This document shows, one piece after another, positions 44,926 to 52,008 of a DNA stretch of 53,080 bases (positions within the stretch are counted from its first letter, which is position 1; each line of letters opens with the position of its first letter). The DNA is from Verrucomicrobiaceae bacterium (GTDB lineage Bacteria > Verrucomicrobiota > Verrucomicrobiia > Chthoniobacterales > Chthoniobacteraceae), in contig SXWH01000179.1 in assembly GCA_005791535.1 (NCBI GenBank), positions 1-53,080 on the forward strand, written 5' to 3'. Below the pieces are notes generated by a model. It was not told the origin of the DNA. It did not search any database and saw only the letters and a list, made by a program, of their open reading frames with translations. The position numbers and the translations under genes were made by a program.

Positions 44926-45030
44926 CTACACGCTGAACTTCTCGCCCTCTTTGTGGGCGCGGCTCATGGCTACGAGGGTGTCGAGGATTTCGGCGAGGTC
45001 TTCGGGTTTGGCTCGGAGGAAGCGTTTCAC
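44926..45030 (-). CDS. 34-residue ORF overlapping the end of tonB
   Basis: A GTG at 45028-45030 overlaps the tonB stop (GTGA) and opens a frame of 34 codons ending with TAG at 44926-44928: KRFLRAKPEDLAEILDTLV, then AMSRAHKEGEKFSV. A stop lies just upstream in its frame (45040-45042), so it is not part of a longer frame. The composition is charged and amphipathic-helical, unlike random read-through of the opposite strand. The coupled start suggests that it is translated as the last gene of the ExbB-ExbD-TonB operon. I recognise no family; it might also be the relic of a longer gene. Confidence 0.5.
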   Translation of the reverse strand: MKRFLRAKPEDLAEILDTLVAMSRAHKEGEKFSV

Positions 45031-45821
45031 CGCTCCAGGTTAAACCGAATCGGCGCCGTGAGTTGGGCTCCGGCGGTGGCGTTGGTCACGCGGCAGCGCC
45101 AGCCGCTTTCCACGGCGGCGCGGTCGAGACGGGGAAAGCCGCTGCTCTTGGCCACGGAGACCGCCGTGGGGCGTCCATCGGCGTTGACGGTGATTTTGAC
45201 CATCACGACACCGTGCTCCCCGGCCGCTCTGGATTCCGCAGGATAAACCGGCGAGGGGCGTGTAGCAAATGAAGGCCGTCCTTTGGGCGCGCCGGCTCCC
45301 GCGCCACTCCCGGCTGCGGTTCCAGGTTTCGCGGCGGCGGTGCCATTGCCAGTGCCTCCGGCCGCTGTGACGACGGGCGGCTTTTGTGGTGGTGGTTTCT
45401 GCACGGGGCGTTGAGGGCGCTCTGGTTTGCGGGCGACAGGTCGCGGCGCTGGTGTGGGCTTTGGTGGTTCGGGCGGAATGACCATCTCGGGTTCCTTGGC
45501 AGGCGTCGGCGGTGGCTCGGGTGCGGGCTCGGGCATTGGCTCCGGCTGCGGCGTTGTTGGCTCGACAGGCGGCACTGCCGGTTCGGGCGGCGTCGGCACG
45601 GGCTCGGCGGCGGGCGGCAGCGGCGCGGGAGAATCGGGCGCGGATTCCACCAGCGTGACTTCCACGGAGTCGCCCTGCACTTCCAGCGACATGGGCGGTG
45701 TGGGTGCGCTTTTCCAAAAGACGAGGATCCCCGCGTGCATCCCGACTGCGAGCAATGCGCAGAGCCAGAGCGGCGCAGCGCTGCCTTCCGTAAAGCGAAA
45801 CCCGGGCGTCCTCTCGTGCAT
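45027..45821 (-). CDS. tonB: TonB-family energy transducer
   Basis: A 264-residue protein. One membrane segment near the N-terminus (PLWLCALLAVGMHAGILVFW) is followed by a periplasm-spanning Pro/Glu/Lys-rich tether (PEPMPEPAPEPPPTPAKEP) and a C-terminal TonB domain of about 80 residues: PSPVYPAESRAAGEHGVVMV with the classical YP, TVNADGRPTAVSVAKSSGF and VESGWRCRV. It transmits the proton-motive force to TonB-dependent receptors. It sits directly after exbD with no gap and downstream of a receptor gene, so it likely serves that receptor. Confidence 0.93.
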   Translation of the reverse strand: MHERTPGFRFTEGSAAPLWLCALLAVGMHAGILVFWKSAPTPPMSLEVQGDSVEVTLVESAPDSPAPLPPAAEPVPTPPEPAVPPVEPTTPQPEPMPEPAPEPPPTPAKEPEMVIPPEPPKPTPAPRPVARKPERPQRPVQKPPPQKPPVVTAAGGTGNGTAAAKPGTAAGSGAGAGAPKGRPSFATRPSPVYPAESRAAGEHGVVMVKITVNADGRPTAVSVAKSSGFPRLDRAAVESGWRCRVTNATAGAQLTAPIRFNLER

Positions 45822-46229
45822 CTACCGCGCGCGGGTCTCGAATGCGACTTTCGTGATTCCGAGCTTGCGCGTCTCGTCCAGCACCGCGATGGCGAGTCCG
45901 AGGCGCGCATTTTCATCGCCGTTGATGAATACGCGCAGTTCGGCGTTTTGCTCCTTCAGCTTCCGCAGCTCTGCCACGAGCTGCTCTTGCGAAAGCTCGC
46001 GTTTATCGAGGTAAAGCTGTCCGCTTTCCGTGACGCTCACCGTCACGTGGTCCTTGTGCTCCTGCGCGCTGCCGGTGCTGGCGGCCGGGAGAATGACCGG
46101 GATGCCGCGGTTTTTCACCATCGAGAGCGACACCATGACAAACGTCGCCAGCAGGAAAAACATGATGTCGATGAGCGGGACGATTTCGATCCGCGCGTGC
46201 TTTTTCGGGCGAAGGCTTGGGATGTGCAT
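45822..46229 (-). CDS. exbD: ExbD-family biopolymer transport protein
   Basis: A 135-residue protein with one membrane segment (VPLIDIMFFLLATFVMVS) carrying the conserved Asp at D21, and a periplasmic domain (HVTVSVTESGQLYLDK, ELRVFINGDENARLGLAIAV). It forms the proton channel with the ExbB-like protein encoded 9 nt upstream and is followed at once by tonB. Compared with the ExbD/TolR at 18007, the TM sequence and the linker differ, so the two sets are paralogous rather than duplicated recently. Confidence 0.93.
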   Translation of the reverse strand: MHIPSLRPKKHARIEIVPLIDIMFFLLATFVMVSLSMVKNRGIPVILPAASTGSAQEHKDHVTVSVTESGQLYLDKRELSQEQLVAELRKLKEQNAELRVFINGDENARLGLAIAVLDETRKLGITKVAFETRAR

Positions 46230-46238
46230 GCGCGGTGT

Positions 46239-46832
46239 TTATTTCAGGTGGAGCTCCACATGGCTGGCGGCGTCCTGGATCTCCAGTCGCGCCTCTTCCT
46301 GCCGGGCGTTGAGATAGTTGAAAGGGAGCAGCGCCGTGATGGCCACGCCGAGCCCGAATGCCGTGGCGATAAGCGCCTCTGCGATGCCGCCCGTGATGGC
46401 CGTGGGCGCGCCGAGCTCCGCCCCGCCGAGCATCCCGAAGCTGCTAATCATCCCCGTTACCGTGCCCAGCAGTCCCAGCAGCGGCGCGAGCGTGATGGCC
46501 GTATCGAGCACGGTGAGCCCGCGGTTGAAGCTCTTCAGCTCCCAATTCGCCGCGCGCAGCATCGCCTCGCTGAATGACTTCTCCCGGTGCGTCAGCGCAT
46601 ACGTCAGCGCCCGCGCCACAAAGTCGTTCGACTTCGCTCCGATGTCCGCAGCCGTCGCGAGATTGCCGCGCTCCACCTGCGTGAGAATGTCGGACACGGC
46701 AGCAGGATTCCGCCGGACGCGTTCGCGAATGATGAATACCAGCCGCTCCACCACCACCGTGAGCACGAGTACGGAGAGCGCGAGAATCGGCCACATGATG
46801 GGCCCGCCTTTGTGAAAGAGGTCGTGTATCAT
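46239..46832 (-). CDS. exbB: ExbB/MotA/TolQ-family proton channel protein
   Basis: A 197-residue protein, shorter than the first copy. It has an N-terminal membrane helix (IMWPILALSVLVLTVVVERLVF) and the C-terminal pair with the family signature LDTAITLAPLLGLLGTVTGM and GIAEALIATAFGLGVAI. It works with ExbD and TonB to energise outer-membrane receptors. The PepSY gene stop lies 3 nt upstream of its start, placing it inside the metal-uptake operon. Confidence 0.93.
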   Translation of the reverse strand: MIHDLFHKGGPIMWPILALSVLVLTVVVERLVFIIRERVRRNPAAVSDILTQVERGNLATAADIGAKSNDFVARALTYALTHREKSFSEAMLRAANWELKSFNRGLTVLDTAITLAPLLGLLGTVTGMISSFGMLGGAELGAPTAITGGIAEALIATAFGLGVAITALLPFNYLNARQEEARLEIQDAASHVELHLK

Positions 46833-46835
46833 CGT

Positions 46836-47531
46836 TTAGGAAGTGGTACGGGAGCGAGTAGCCAAAAACAGAACAATTCCCGCGATAGCCGCAAGCGCAG
46901 CGCCGCCGGTGAGGACGCCGAGGACGATGTCACGGGCGTTTTTGTCGCGGATGAATGCGAGCTTGTGGAAGTTGCTGAAAATGTTCGCTTCGAACTGCCG
47001 CTCGCGGTCGGTGTGGCGGGTGACGCTACCGGTCGTGGTGCTGACATAGACGCGCGTCTCGGCGGCGTCGGCGGCATCGAAACGATACACGGGGAGGATG
47101 CGAAAGATGTTGATATACTCGGAGTCAAAAGCGGTGAGAAATGCGGTCTTCTTCACAAAGACGCCACCGAGGAAAGTGGACGCGATCTCGGCGGCATATC
47201 GTTCATCCTGCGCGGGATCGAATCGTCCATCGACGGCGCTGATGTAGGCGGGCGCGGCTTTGGGCGAGTAGATTTGATACCACGGCTCGCCGCCGATTTC
47301 GCGGATGTTGATTGCTTGCGCCGCTACGCCGGGGAGCTTTGCGAGCGCCTCCGCGGGCCCGATTCGAATGGCCGCGGTATTGAGCGCGCCGCCGGGTCGC
47401 GCTTGTGGCGGTGGCGACTGTGTGCGCGTCATGACAGTGTGGATGACACCGCTGAGCGACGACATGAGGATGCTGACGCTGAAGAGCAGGCCCAGCCAGC
47501 GATGGAGCTTACGGACGGATCTCGGATTCAT
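46836..47531 (-). CDS. PepSY-domain membrane protein of a TonB-linked operon
   Basis: 231 residues from ATG 47531. An N-terminal membrane segment (HRWLGLLFSVSILMSSLSGVIH) contains the typical LHRWLGL motif of PepSY-associated transmembrane proteins. A periplasmic region follows with PepSY-like parts (APAYISAVDGRF and VYVSTTTGSVTRHTDRER), then a C-terminal membrane helix (VLGVLTGGAALAAIAGIVLFLA). Such proteins accompany siderophore or copper receptor genes and are thought to reduce or handle metal at the inner membrane. The position between the receptor and exbB supports that role. Confidence 0.85.
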   Translation of the reverse strand: MNPRSVRKLHRWLGLLFSVSILMSSLSGVIHTVMTRTQSPPPQARPGGALNTAAIRIGPAEALAKLPGVAAQAINIREIGGEPWYQIYSPKAAPAYISAVDGRFDPAQDERYAAEIASTFLGGVFVKKTAFLTAFDSEYINIFRILPVYRFDAADAAETRVYVSTTTGSVTRHTDRERQFEANIFSNFHKLAFIRDKNARDIVLGVLTGGAALAAIAGIVLFLATRSRTTS

Positions 47532-47544
47532 AGGATAAACATAC

Positions 47545-47578
47545 GCAGGGCGGCATCCGATGAAGGACACCGCCCTGC
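47545..47578 (-). terminator. Stem-loop between receptor and PepSY genes
   Basis: A 9-bp perfect stem, gcagggcgg (47545-47553) with ccgccctgc (47570-47578), has a 16-nt loop and is located 19 nt after the receptor stop. There is no long T-run, so it may attenuate rather than stop transcription into the downstream PepSY-exbB-exbD-tonB genes. Confidence 0.55.
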
Positions 47579-47597
47579 TCGACCAAACACCAATGGT

Positions 47598-49715
47598 TTA
47601 CCAGCGATACTCGAAGCCGCCGAAGATTCCGCGTCCGTCGCCGGGGAGGAATTGCGCTTGGTTGAACGGGCCGGATTCGCTGATGACTCCGGTCGTTGCG
47701 GCATAGTGCTCGTCGGTGAGATTCTTCGCTTCTACGAAAACGGACAGTCCCTTTTCGTTGCGCCAGCCGACCTTTGCACCAAGCAGCAAGTAGCCGTCGG
47801 CGAAGAGCGTTCCGCGTGAATCGACGCGGTAGCCTTTCGGCACGTATTCGAGGTTGGGTCCAGCGTAGAAGCCGCTTGGGTGCTCATACATCAGCTCGGC
47901 GCGGACGTAGTGCTCGGGGATTCCGGCCAGGAGACCGTCGCCGTATGTGGCGTCGCCGTCGTAGCGGAAGTCGCTCCACAAGTAGGTGCCGCGGAGGACG
48001 AGTTTGTCCTCCGACATTTCGACCGCCGGAGCCAGTTGCTTGCCGCTGCCCGCTGCGACTGGCTTCCCGTGAGCAAAGAACAGTCCGCGGGCGACCTCCA
48101 CGTCGAAGCCCAGCTCGACGCCCTGATGCACGGTGCGCCCCGCATTCACTGTCTGGCCGAGGCCGGGGGCGACTTGGAATTCGAGCAGTTCATTGTCGAG
48201 CCATGCGTAGTAGTAAGCGAGTTCCCAGCCAAAGCGTCCGCTGCGTCCACGTGTTCCGATTTCGGCGGTCGTCGCGGTTTGCGCGTCGAGTTTCACGAGA
48301 CCTCTTCCGCCGCCGGAGGCGTCGGTGAGTTCGCCAAATGACGGCGGCTCGAAACTGCGGCTGACGTTTGCGAAGAACTGCACGTCCTTCGCCGGTTCAT
48401 ACAAAAGGCCGAGCTTCGGGCTGAAGCCCCACCAGTCCTGTGTGTCGGAATTGTCGGGGCCGAACGGGAAGTCGTCGCGGTTTTTGCGCTTTGCGTAGCT
48501 GACTTGCCCGCCGAGCGAGAGGGCGACTTTGTTTGTGATCCAGAATTGGTTCTGCGCGTAGAGGTCGGCGTTGAGTGCGGTCTGGTGGTTGTCGGAGAAC
48601 TTCGCGCCGCGGTTGCCGAGGACGTTGGCAAAGCGGTTGTCTTCGGTGATTCCGTAGGTCGGCGCGAGCCCGATGGTGAAGCGGTTTTTGTGTCCGGCGA
48701 GTTCGCCCGTGTAGTCGTAACGGAGGTTCAGCCCGAAGTCGTTGGATAGCTGGTCGATGACGAAGAGGATCGGGTGATCGAGGTCTTTGTGCGCCCAGAA
48801 CGTACTGAGCGAAAGGCGATGGTCGCCGTTGAGCCAAGTGGTTTTGTTCGCGACGCGGAAGAGCTCGAAGTCGCGCTTCCAGTTGCTATCCACGTAGTCG
48901 AAGATTTTCACAAACGCGTTGCGCTGCGCGGCGTTGGGTGTGGTTTTGAGCTGTGATTTCGTGAGGTTGCCGGGCAGCTCGGAATCCGTCTGCGCGTAGG
49001 TCACGTAGAAGCGTGTCTCCAGATTCTCGTTCAGCTTGTAGCCGAAGTTCGCGAAGAGGCGCTGGCTGTTTTGCTGGCTGTGATCGCGGAAGCCATCCTG
49101 CGAGGCGTGGGAGAGGCTCACGTAGTAATCGAACGCGCCGATGACGCCGCCCGTCGCAAGCTGCGCCCGATAGCTCTCGAAGCTCCCGTATTCTCCGCGA
49201 AGCGAGAGTTTCGGGGCATCGTAGCCGGTGGGCGAGGTGAAGTTCACCGCGCCGCCGAGTGTCGTCGCGCCAAACTCCAGCGCGTTCGCGCCGCGATAGA
49301 CTTCGACGGATTTCGCAGTGAGTGGGTCGATGGCCTGGAAGTCGAATCCGCCATCGGCGAGATTCACCGGCACGCCATCCTGCATCAGCTTCAGCCCTCG
49401 TCCGTGGAACGTCCGCTGAATGCCGGAGCCGCGGATGGAAATGCGGGCCTCCTCCGCGCCGAAGCGCGGTTGGACAAACACGCCCGGAGCGTAGTCGAGC
49501 GCGTCTTTGAGCGTCGTGGCGCGCCCGCGTTTATACGTGTCGGCCTCGATTACGGTTACCCCGCCGGGAGTCTGCTGAACTTCAGCGCGGAGCATTTCCG
49601 TAATGGGCGTGGTGAGTGAGTTTCTGCGCGCAGTGACGACCGTTTCCGGTAGCCGATCTGCAGCAAATGTGGTGAACGCGGCTATGGAGCCGCAGAGGAT
49701 GAGTTTGGTTTTCAT
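47598..49715 (-). CDS. TonB-dependent outer-membrane receptor
   Basis: 705 residues from ATG 49715, with a short signal peptide (KTKLILCGSIAAFTTFAA). A TonB-box-like segment (LPETVVTARR) precedes the plug domain (TTLKDALDYAPGVFVQPRFG, ISIRGSGIQRTFHGRGLKL, VEVYRGANALEFGATTLGGA). The rest is a 22-strand barrel ending in FGGFEYRW, with the C-terminal aromatic residue needed for insertion. The plug sequence groups with siderophore-type receptors that keep PepSY neighbours. The substrate (ferric siderophore, citrate or copper complex) cannot be told from the sequence. It heads a downstream PepSY-exbB-exbD-tonB set and follows two small Cys-motif proteins. Confidence 0.93.
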   Translation of the reverse strand: MKTKLILCGSIAAFTTFAADRLPETVVTARRNSLTTPITEMLRAEVQQTPGGVTVIEADTYKRGRATTLKDALDYAPGVFVQPRFGAEEARISIRGSGIQRTFHGRGLKLMQDGVPVNLADGGFDFQAIDPLTAKSVEVYRGANALEFGATTLGGAVNFTSPTGYDAPKLSLRGEYGSFESYRAQLATGGVIGAFDYYVSLSHASQDGFRDHSQQNSQRLFANFGYKLNENLETRFYVTYAQTDSELPGNLTKSQLKTTPNAAQRNAFVKIFDYVDSNWKRDFELFRVANKTTWLNGDHRLSLSTFWAHKDLDHPILFVIDQLSNDFGLNLRYDYTGELAGHKNRFTIGLAPTYGITEDNRFANVLGNRGAKFSDNHQTALNADLYAQNQFWITNKVALSLGGQVSYAKRKNRDDFPFGPDNSDTQDWWGFSPKLGLLYEPAKDVQFFANVSRSFEPPSFGELTDASGGGRGLVKLDAQTATTAEIGTRGRSGRFGWELAYYYAWLDNELLEFQVAPGLGQTVNAGRTVHQGVELGFDVEVARGLFFAHGKPVAAGSGKQLAPAVEMSEDKLVLRGTYLWSDFRYDGDATYGDGLLAGIPEHYVRAELMYEHPSGFYAGPNLEYVPKGYRVDSRGTLFADGYLLLGAKVGWRNEKGLSVFVEAKNLTDEHYAATTGVISESGPFNQAQFLPGDGRGIFGGFEYRW

Positions 49716-49743
49716 ATTGTGTGTTTTGTTCTCGGGAGAGCGT

Positions 49744-50112
49744 TTAGTTTTTCGGTGTTTGCGCGGCCTCCATCGGGCACACGCATTTGGCATGGGAGAC
49801 GGCTTTTGATGGATCGCCGTTCATGACTTCGGGCGGGTAGCCGACGAGCGTGAGCGCGTTGGCGAGGTCGCCGTTCGGGATGGAGGCGGCGTGGGTGATG
49901 ACGAGTTCCTGGCGGTCCTCGCCTTCAAACCGCGTAGCGCGGATACCGCGGAACTTTGCGAGTTCCTCGGAGACTTGGTTGCGACACGCGTCGCATTTGA
50001 TGTCGGGCAGACGGCAGCGATATTCCGCGTCGGGCCCGGATGGTGTGCGCGACTTTTGGGCCGCTAATACCACCGCGACCAGGGCCGCGATGGCGATGAG
50101 ATATTTGTACAT
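49744..50112 (-). CDS. Membrane-anchored HMA-like protein with CDAC motif
   Basis: 122 residues from ATG 50112 (MYKYLIAIAALVAVVLAA), with an N-terminal anchor or signal. The mature part carries IKCDACRNQVSEEL with C40 and C43, spaced like the CxxC of heavy-metal-associated domains. A beta-alpha-beta pattern follows (RFEGEDRQELVITHA, LANALTLVGYPP), and another Cys pair, CVC, lies near the C-terminus. It likely binds a soft metal ion or a thiol partner in the periplasm. It ends 28 nt before the receptor gene on the same strand, suggesting that it delivers or senses the metal the receptor imports. Confidence 0.75.
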   Translation of the reverse strand: MYKYLIAIAALVAVVLAAQKSRTPSGPDAEYRCRLPDIKCDACRNQVSEELAKFRGIRATRFEGEDRQELVITHAASIPNGDLANALTLVGYPPEVMNGDPSKAVSHAKCVCPMEAAQTPKN

Positions 50113-50431
50113 TTGGATATTGTTGATTGCGATGGGGAGCGCGGCTGCTGACTTGCGAATCTCCACTCGGGAGACGGTGCCTCTGAACCGGTCTATGACC
50201 ATCACGGGCAGACAACCACCCGCAGTGAATGCGCTTCCCAGACGCTCGGCTCGATCGGCAACCGTCCCCCGATGGAAATCGGGTTCCTCCGCCCCGCCCG
50301 GATACGGGCGTGCTCGGAAAAGACAGTCGGAATGGGCGCCTCCGTATCAGAATCGAAACGACTGCCAACGCAGCCGAATTCGCCGCGCGAGACACGCAGC
50401 CGGGAACTTATTCCGCGCAGAGTACGCCCTG
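50113..50431. other. Leader region between two metal-operon genes
   Basis: 319 nt without a credible gene on either strand; short frames here have no start signals or domain likeness. It would be the 5' leader of the HMA-like and receptor genes on the minus strand. I looked for cobalamin-riboswitch and Fur-box patterns and found no convincing match. Confidence 0.45.
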
Positions 50432-50818
50432 TTATGCCAACGGCGGCGGCGTAGGAGGAACATCCGTGCGGACCAAAGCCGAAGTGACGAATTCCGGCCA
50501 CCGCATCTCGCCTGCAACTGCGGATTCCGGCAGGGCAAAGCATACCAATTCTACAAACTTGATCTCCCTCGTGTTCTTCAATGCCGGGGCTTCGGGCGCT
50601 TCCTTCTGTTCCTTTTCCCGCACGTCGGAGATTGCGGCGCAGAGCGGGCACGGGTGATCGCCGTCAAACGTCGTCGCCACCGCCGAACTCACGGAGCCTT
50701 CCTGCGAGCGCGCGACGAGCATCCCTGTCCAAGCTGCCGTTTGCAGCAGCACCCAGTGCGACCCGCTCAAGTAGAGCGCGCAAAAAAGCGTCACAAAATG
50801 TCGGATGCACGAGTTCAA
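50432..50818 (-). CDS. Small exported protein with CPLC motif, function unknown
   Basis: 128 residues if the TTG at 50816-50818 is the start; no ATG or GTG exists at a suitable place, so the start is uncertain. An N-terminal hydrophobic stretch (FVTLFCALYLSGSHWVLLQTA) is followed by DHPCPLC with C57 and C60, then a charged helix (REKEQKEAPEAPALK) and a Pro-rich tail. The HxCPLC pattern recalls small DUF2946-like proteins that accompany TonB-dependent copper or iron receptors. It lies between the receptor relic upstream and the HMA-like gene downstream, all on the minus strand. Confidence 0.6.
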   Translation of the reverse strand: MNSCIRHFVTLFCALYLSGSHWVLLQTAAWTGMLVARSQEGSVSSAVATTFDGDHPCPLCAAISDVREKEQKEAPEAPALKNTREIKFVELVCFALPESAVAGEMRWPEFVTSALVRTDVPPTPPPLA

Positions 50819-50865
50819 CGCACCGTCATTAGGCTCGGGCGTGCGACTAGAAAAGGAAAATTACC

Positions 50866-51150
50866 TCACCACTTATACGTAAGCCGAGCCCTGAACATCC
50901 GAGGCTCGGCGGGGTGGAGGTGCGTGTCGTCGAAGCCGCCGAGCGGCTCGCCGCGCCGCATCATCGGCCGCGCGCGCAGCTCCTCGCCGCTGGTCCGCGC
51001 CTGCGAAGCCGCGCCCGCCGTGCCGAGAAGATTGTCGCGTTTTCCGACCACCACCGTCTCTTCCATGACGGTAGTTTCCTGCGCCCACAAAACCGGTGAA
51101 AGGCTGGCGAGCGCAACGATGGCGAATTGTTGAGAGAGGATGTGTTTCAT
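50866..51150 (-). pseudogene. TonB-dependent receptor gene reduced to 94 codons by internal deletion
   Basis: The frame begins with a receptor signal peptide (KHILSQQFAIVALASLSPVLWA) and plug start (TTVMEETVVVGKRD, then SGEELRARPMMRRGE). It then passes without stop or frameshift into DDTHLHPAEPRMFRARLTYKW. That last part is how the final barrel strand of this receptor subgroup ends (the family pattern is D-D-x-H-x-H-P-x-x-P-R, ending in an aromatic residue). About 600 residues of plug and barrel are therefore missing. The junction lies near RRGEPLGGF, where the normal N- and C-terminal regions may share an RGE-coding sequence that could have recombined. An assembly collapse is an alternative. 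Confidence 0.8.
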
Positions 51151-51368
51151 ATTCGGCGCTTTGAGTCGTCTTTGGGTTGTTTAGTTTTACGAACAATCGC
51201 AGACGGCCCCGAGATGAAAGGAGCCATCCGCAGAGAGCTACGGACTTCGATGAAATCCGCCATCGCTCCCGACAAGTGGCTGCCCCGCTCAATGCCCACG
51301 CCTTCCGCGAAATGCAAATGCATTTTGTACTTGTGCATCCAATCGCATCCGCTATTCGAGAGGCACTC

Positions 51369-51448
51369 ACCGCCGTAGAAGGCTGGGGATGTCTGGGTCG
51401 ACCTTCTGGGGGAATAGTCGGTCCGGCTCCCCAGCCTTCTACGGCGGT
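51369..51448. repeat. 80-bp element with 21-bp perfect inverted arms
   Basis: accgccgtagaaggctgggga minus its first base is repeated exactly in inverted orientation: the left arm spans 51369-51389 and the right arm 51428-51448, all 21 bp pairing, with a 38-nt centre. The right arm is followed by a run of six T (51452-51457), so on the plus strand it could also serve as a terminator. The centre contains a small palindrome (ggtcgacc). It could be a small non-autonomous element or a REP-like repeat; no flanking duplication is obvious. Confidence 0.85.
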
Positions 51449-51529
51449 TCGCTTTTTTAATCGGGGCTTGGGGGAAAGTGGGTGGAAATGGCTCGGAATC
51501 GGGGGTTTTACTCTGTTGCAGAGGGGCCG

Positions 51530-51822
51530 CATCCGTCGGGTTTGGGGTCGATGCAGGGGAACATCGGGGTGAAATCCGTCGGGTTTGAGGTCGCATCCGT
51601 CGGGTTTGGGGTCGATGCAGGGGAACATTGGGGTGCAATCCGTCGGGTTTGGGGCCGCATCCGTCGGGTTTGGGGTCGATGCAGGGGAACATCGGGGTGA
51701 AATCCGTCGGGTTTGAGGTCGCATCCGTCGGGTTTGGGGTCGATGCAGGGGAACATCGGGGTGCAATCCGACGGGTTTGGGGTCACATCCGTCGGGTTTG
51801 GGGTCGATGCAGGGGAACATTG
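51530..51822 (+). repeat. 64-bp G-rich tandem repeat, 4.6 copies, alternating A/B units
   Basis: Copies start at 51530, 51594, 51658, 51722 and 51786 (partial), exactly 64 nt apart. Each full unit holds atccgtcgggtttgggg-type sequence twice, 43 nt apart, so nine sub-copies occur at 51531, 51574, 51595, 51638, 51659, 51702, 51723, 51766 and 51787. Units 1 and 3 contain gtgaaatccgtcgggtttgaggt; units 2 and 4 contain gtgcaatccg(t/a)cgggtttggggc/t. This A-B-A-B' order implies that a 128-bp block was duplicated. Runs of G (ggg, gggg, gggg, gggg) recur within each unit. No reading frame here resembles a real protein. Confidence 0.95.
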
Positions 51823-51825
51823 AAT

Positions 51826-51888
51826 GCGATGCAGAGGTGCATCGCGGGCGATGCGGGGCTGCATAGGTGGCGATGTGTCAATACATCG
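51826..51888 (+). repeat. Three consecutive related hairpins ahead of the appendage genes
   Basis: gcgatgca-gagg-tgcatcgc (51826-51845) is a perfect 8-bp stem with a 4-nt loop. Next are atgc-ggggct-gcat (51851-51864) and cgatgt-gtcaat-acatcg (51871-51888, 6 bp). All three are built on CGATG(C/T) with its complement, and the stem bases differ between copies while pairing is kept. They lie directly after the tandem repeat and 121 nt before the ATG at 52009. Confidence 0.65.
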
Positions 51889-52008
51889 ACGGGCTTGTTT
51901 TTTTGCTTGCATGGGGATGCGGGCAGTGGTTCTGGATCGCGCCGGACGGTCGCTTTTTCAAGTGCCCGCCCTCCTCAAAACAAACACAAAAAACAACAAG
52001 GTCTCCTC

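Noticed and set aside
45384..46577. A 397-codon open frame on the plus strand opposite tonB-exbD-exbB
   Set aside because: It is the complement of three clear genes, is rich in Arg/His/Cys as expected of antisense to GC-rich coding DNA, and has no domain or start signal.
50113..50431. Cobalamin or other riboswitch in the receptor operon leader
   Set aside because: No B12-box or other class signature could be found on the minus strand.
51530..51822. CRISPR-like appearance of a repeated motif of about 20 nt
   Set aside because: The intervals between repeats are themselves repeated (21 and 43 nt, same sequence), so there are no unique spacers, and no cas gene is near.
50873..51912. Proline-rich repeat proteins (DPKPDG, RPQTRR) encoded on the minus strand of the tandem repeat
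   Set aside because: All three frames are open because of the 64-bp period, and none has a start, ribosome-binding site or continuation into a real domain.
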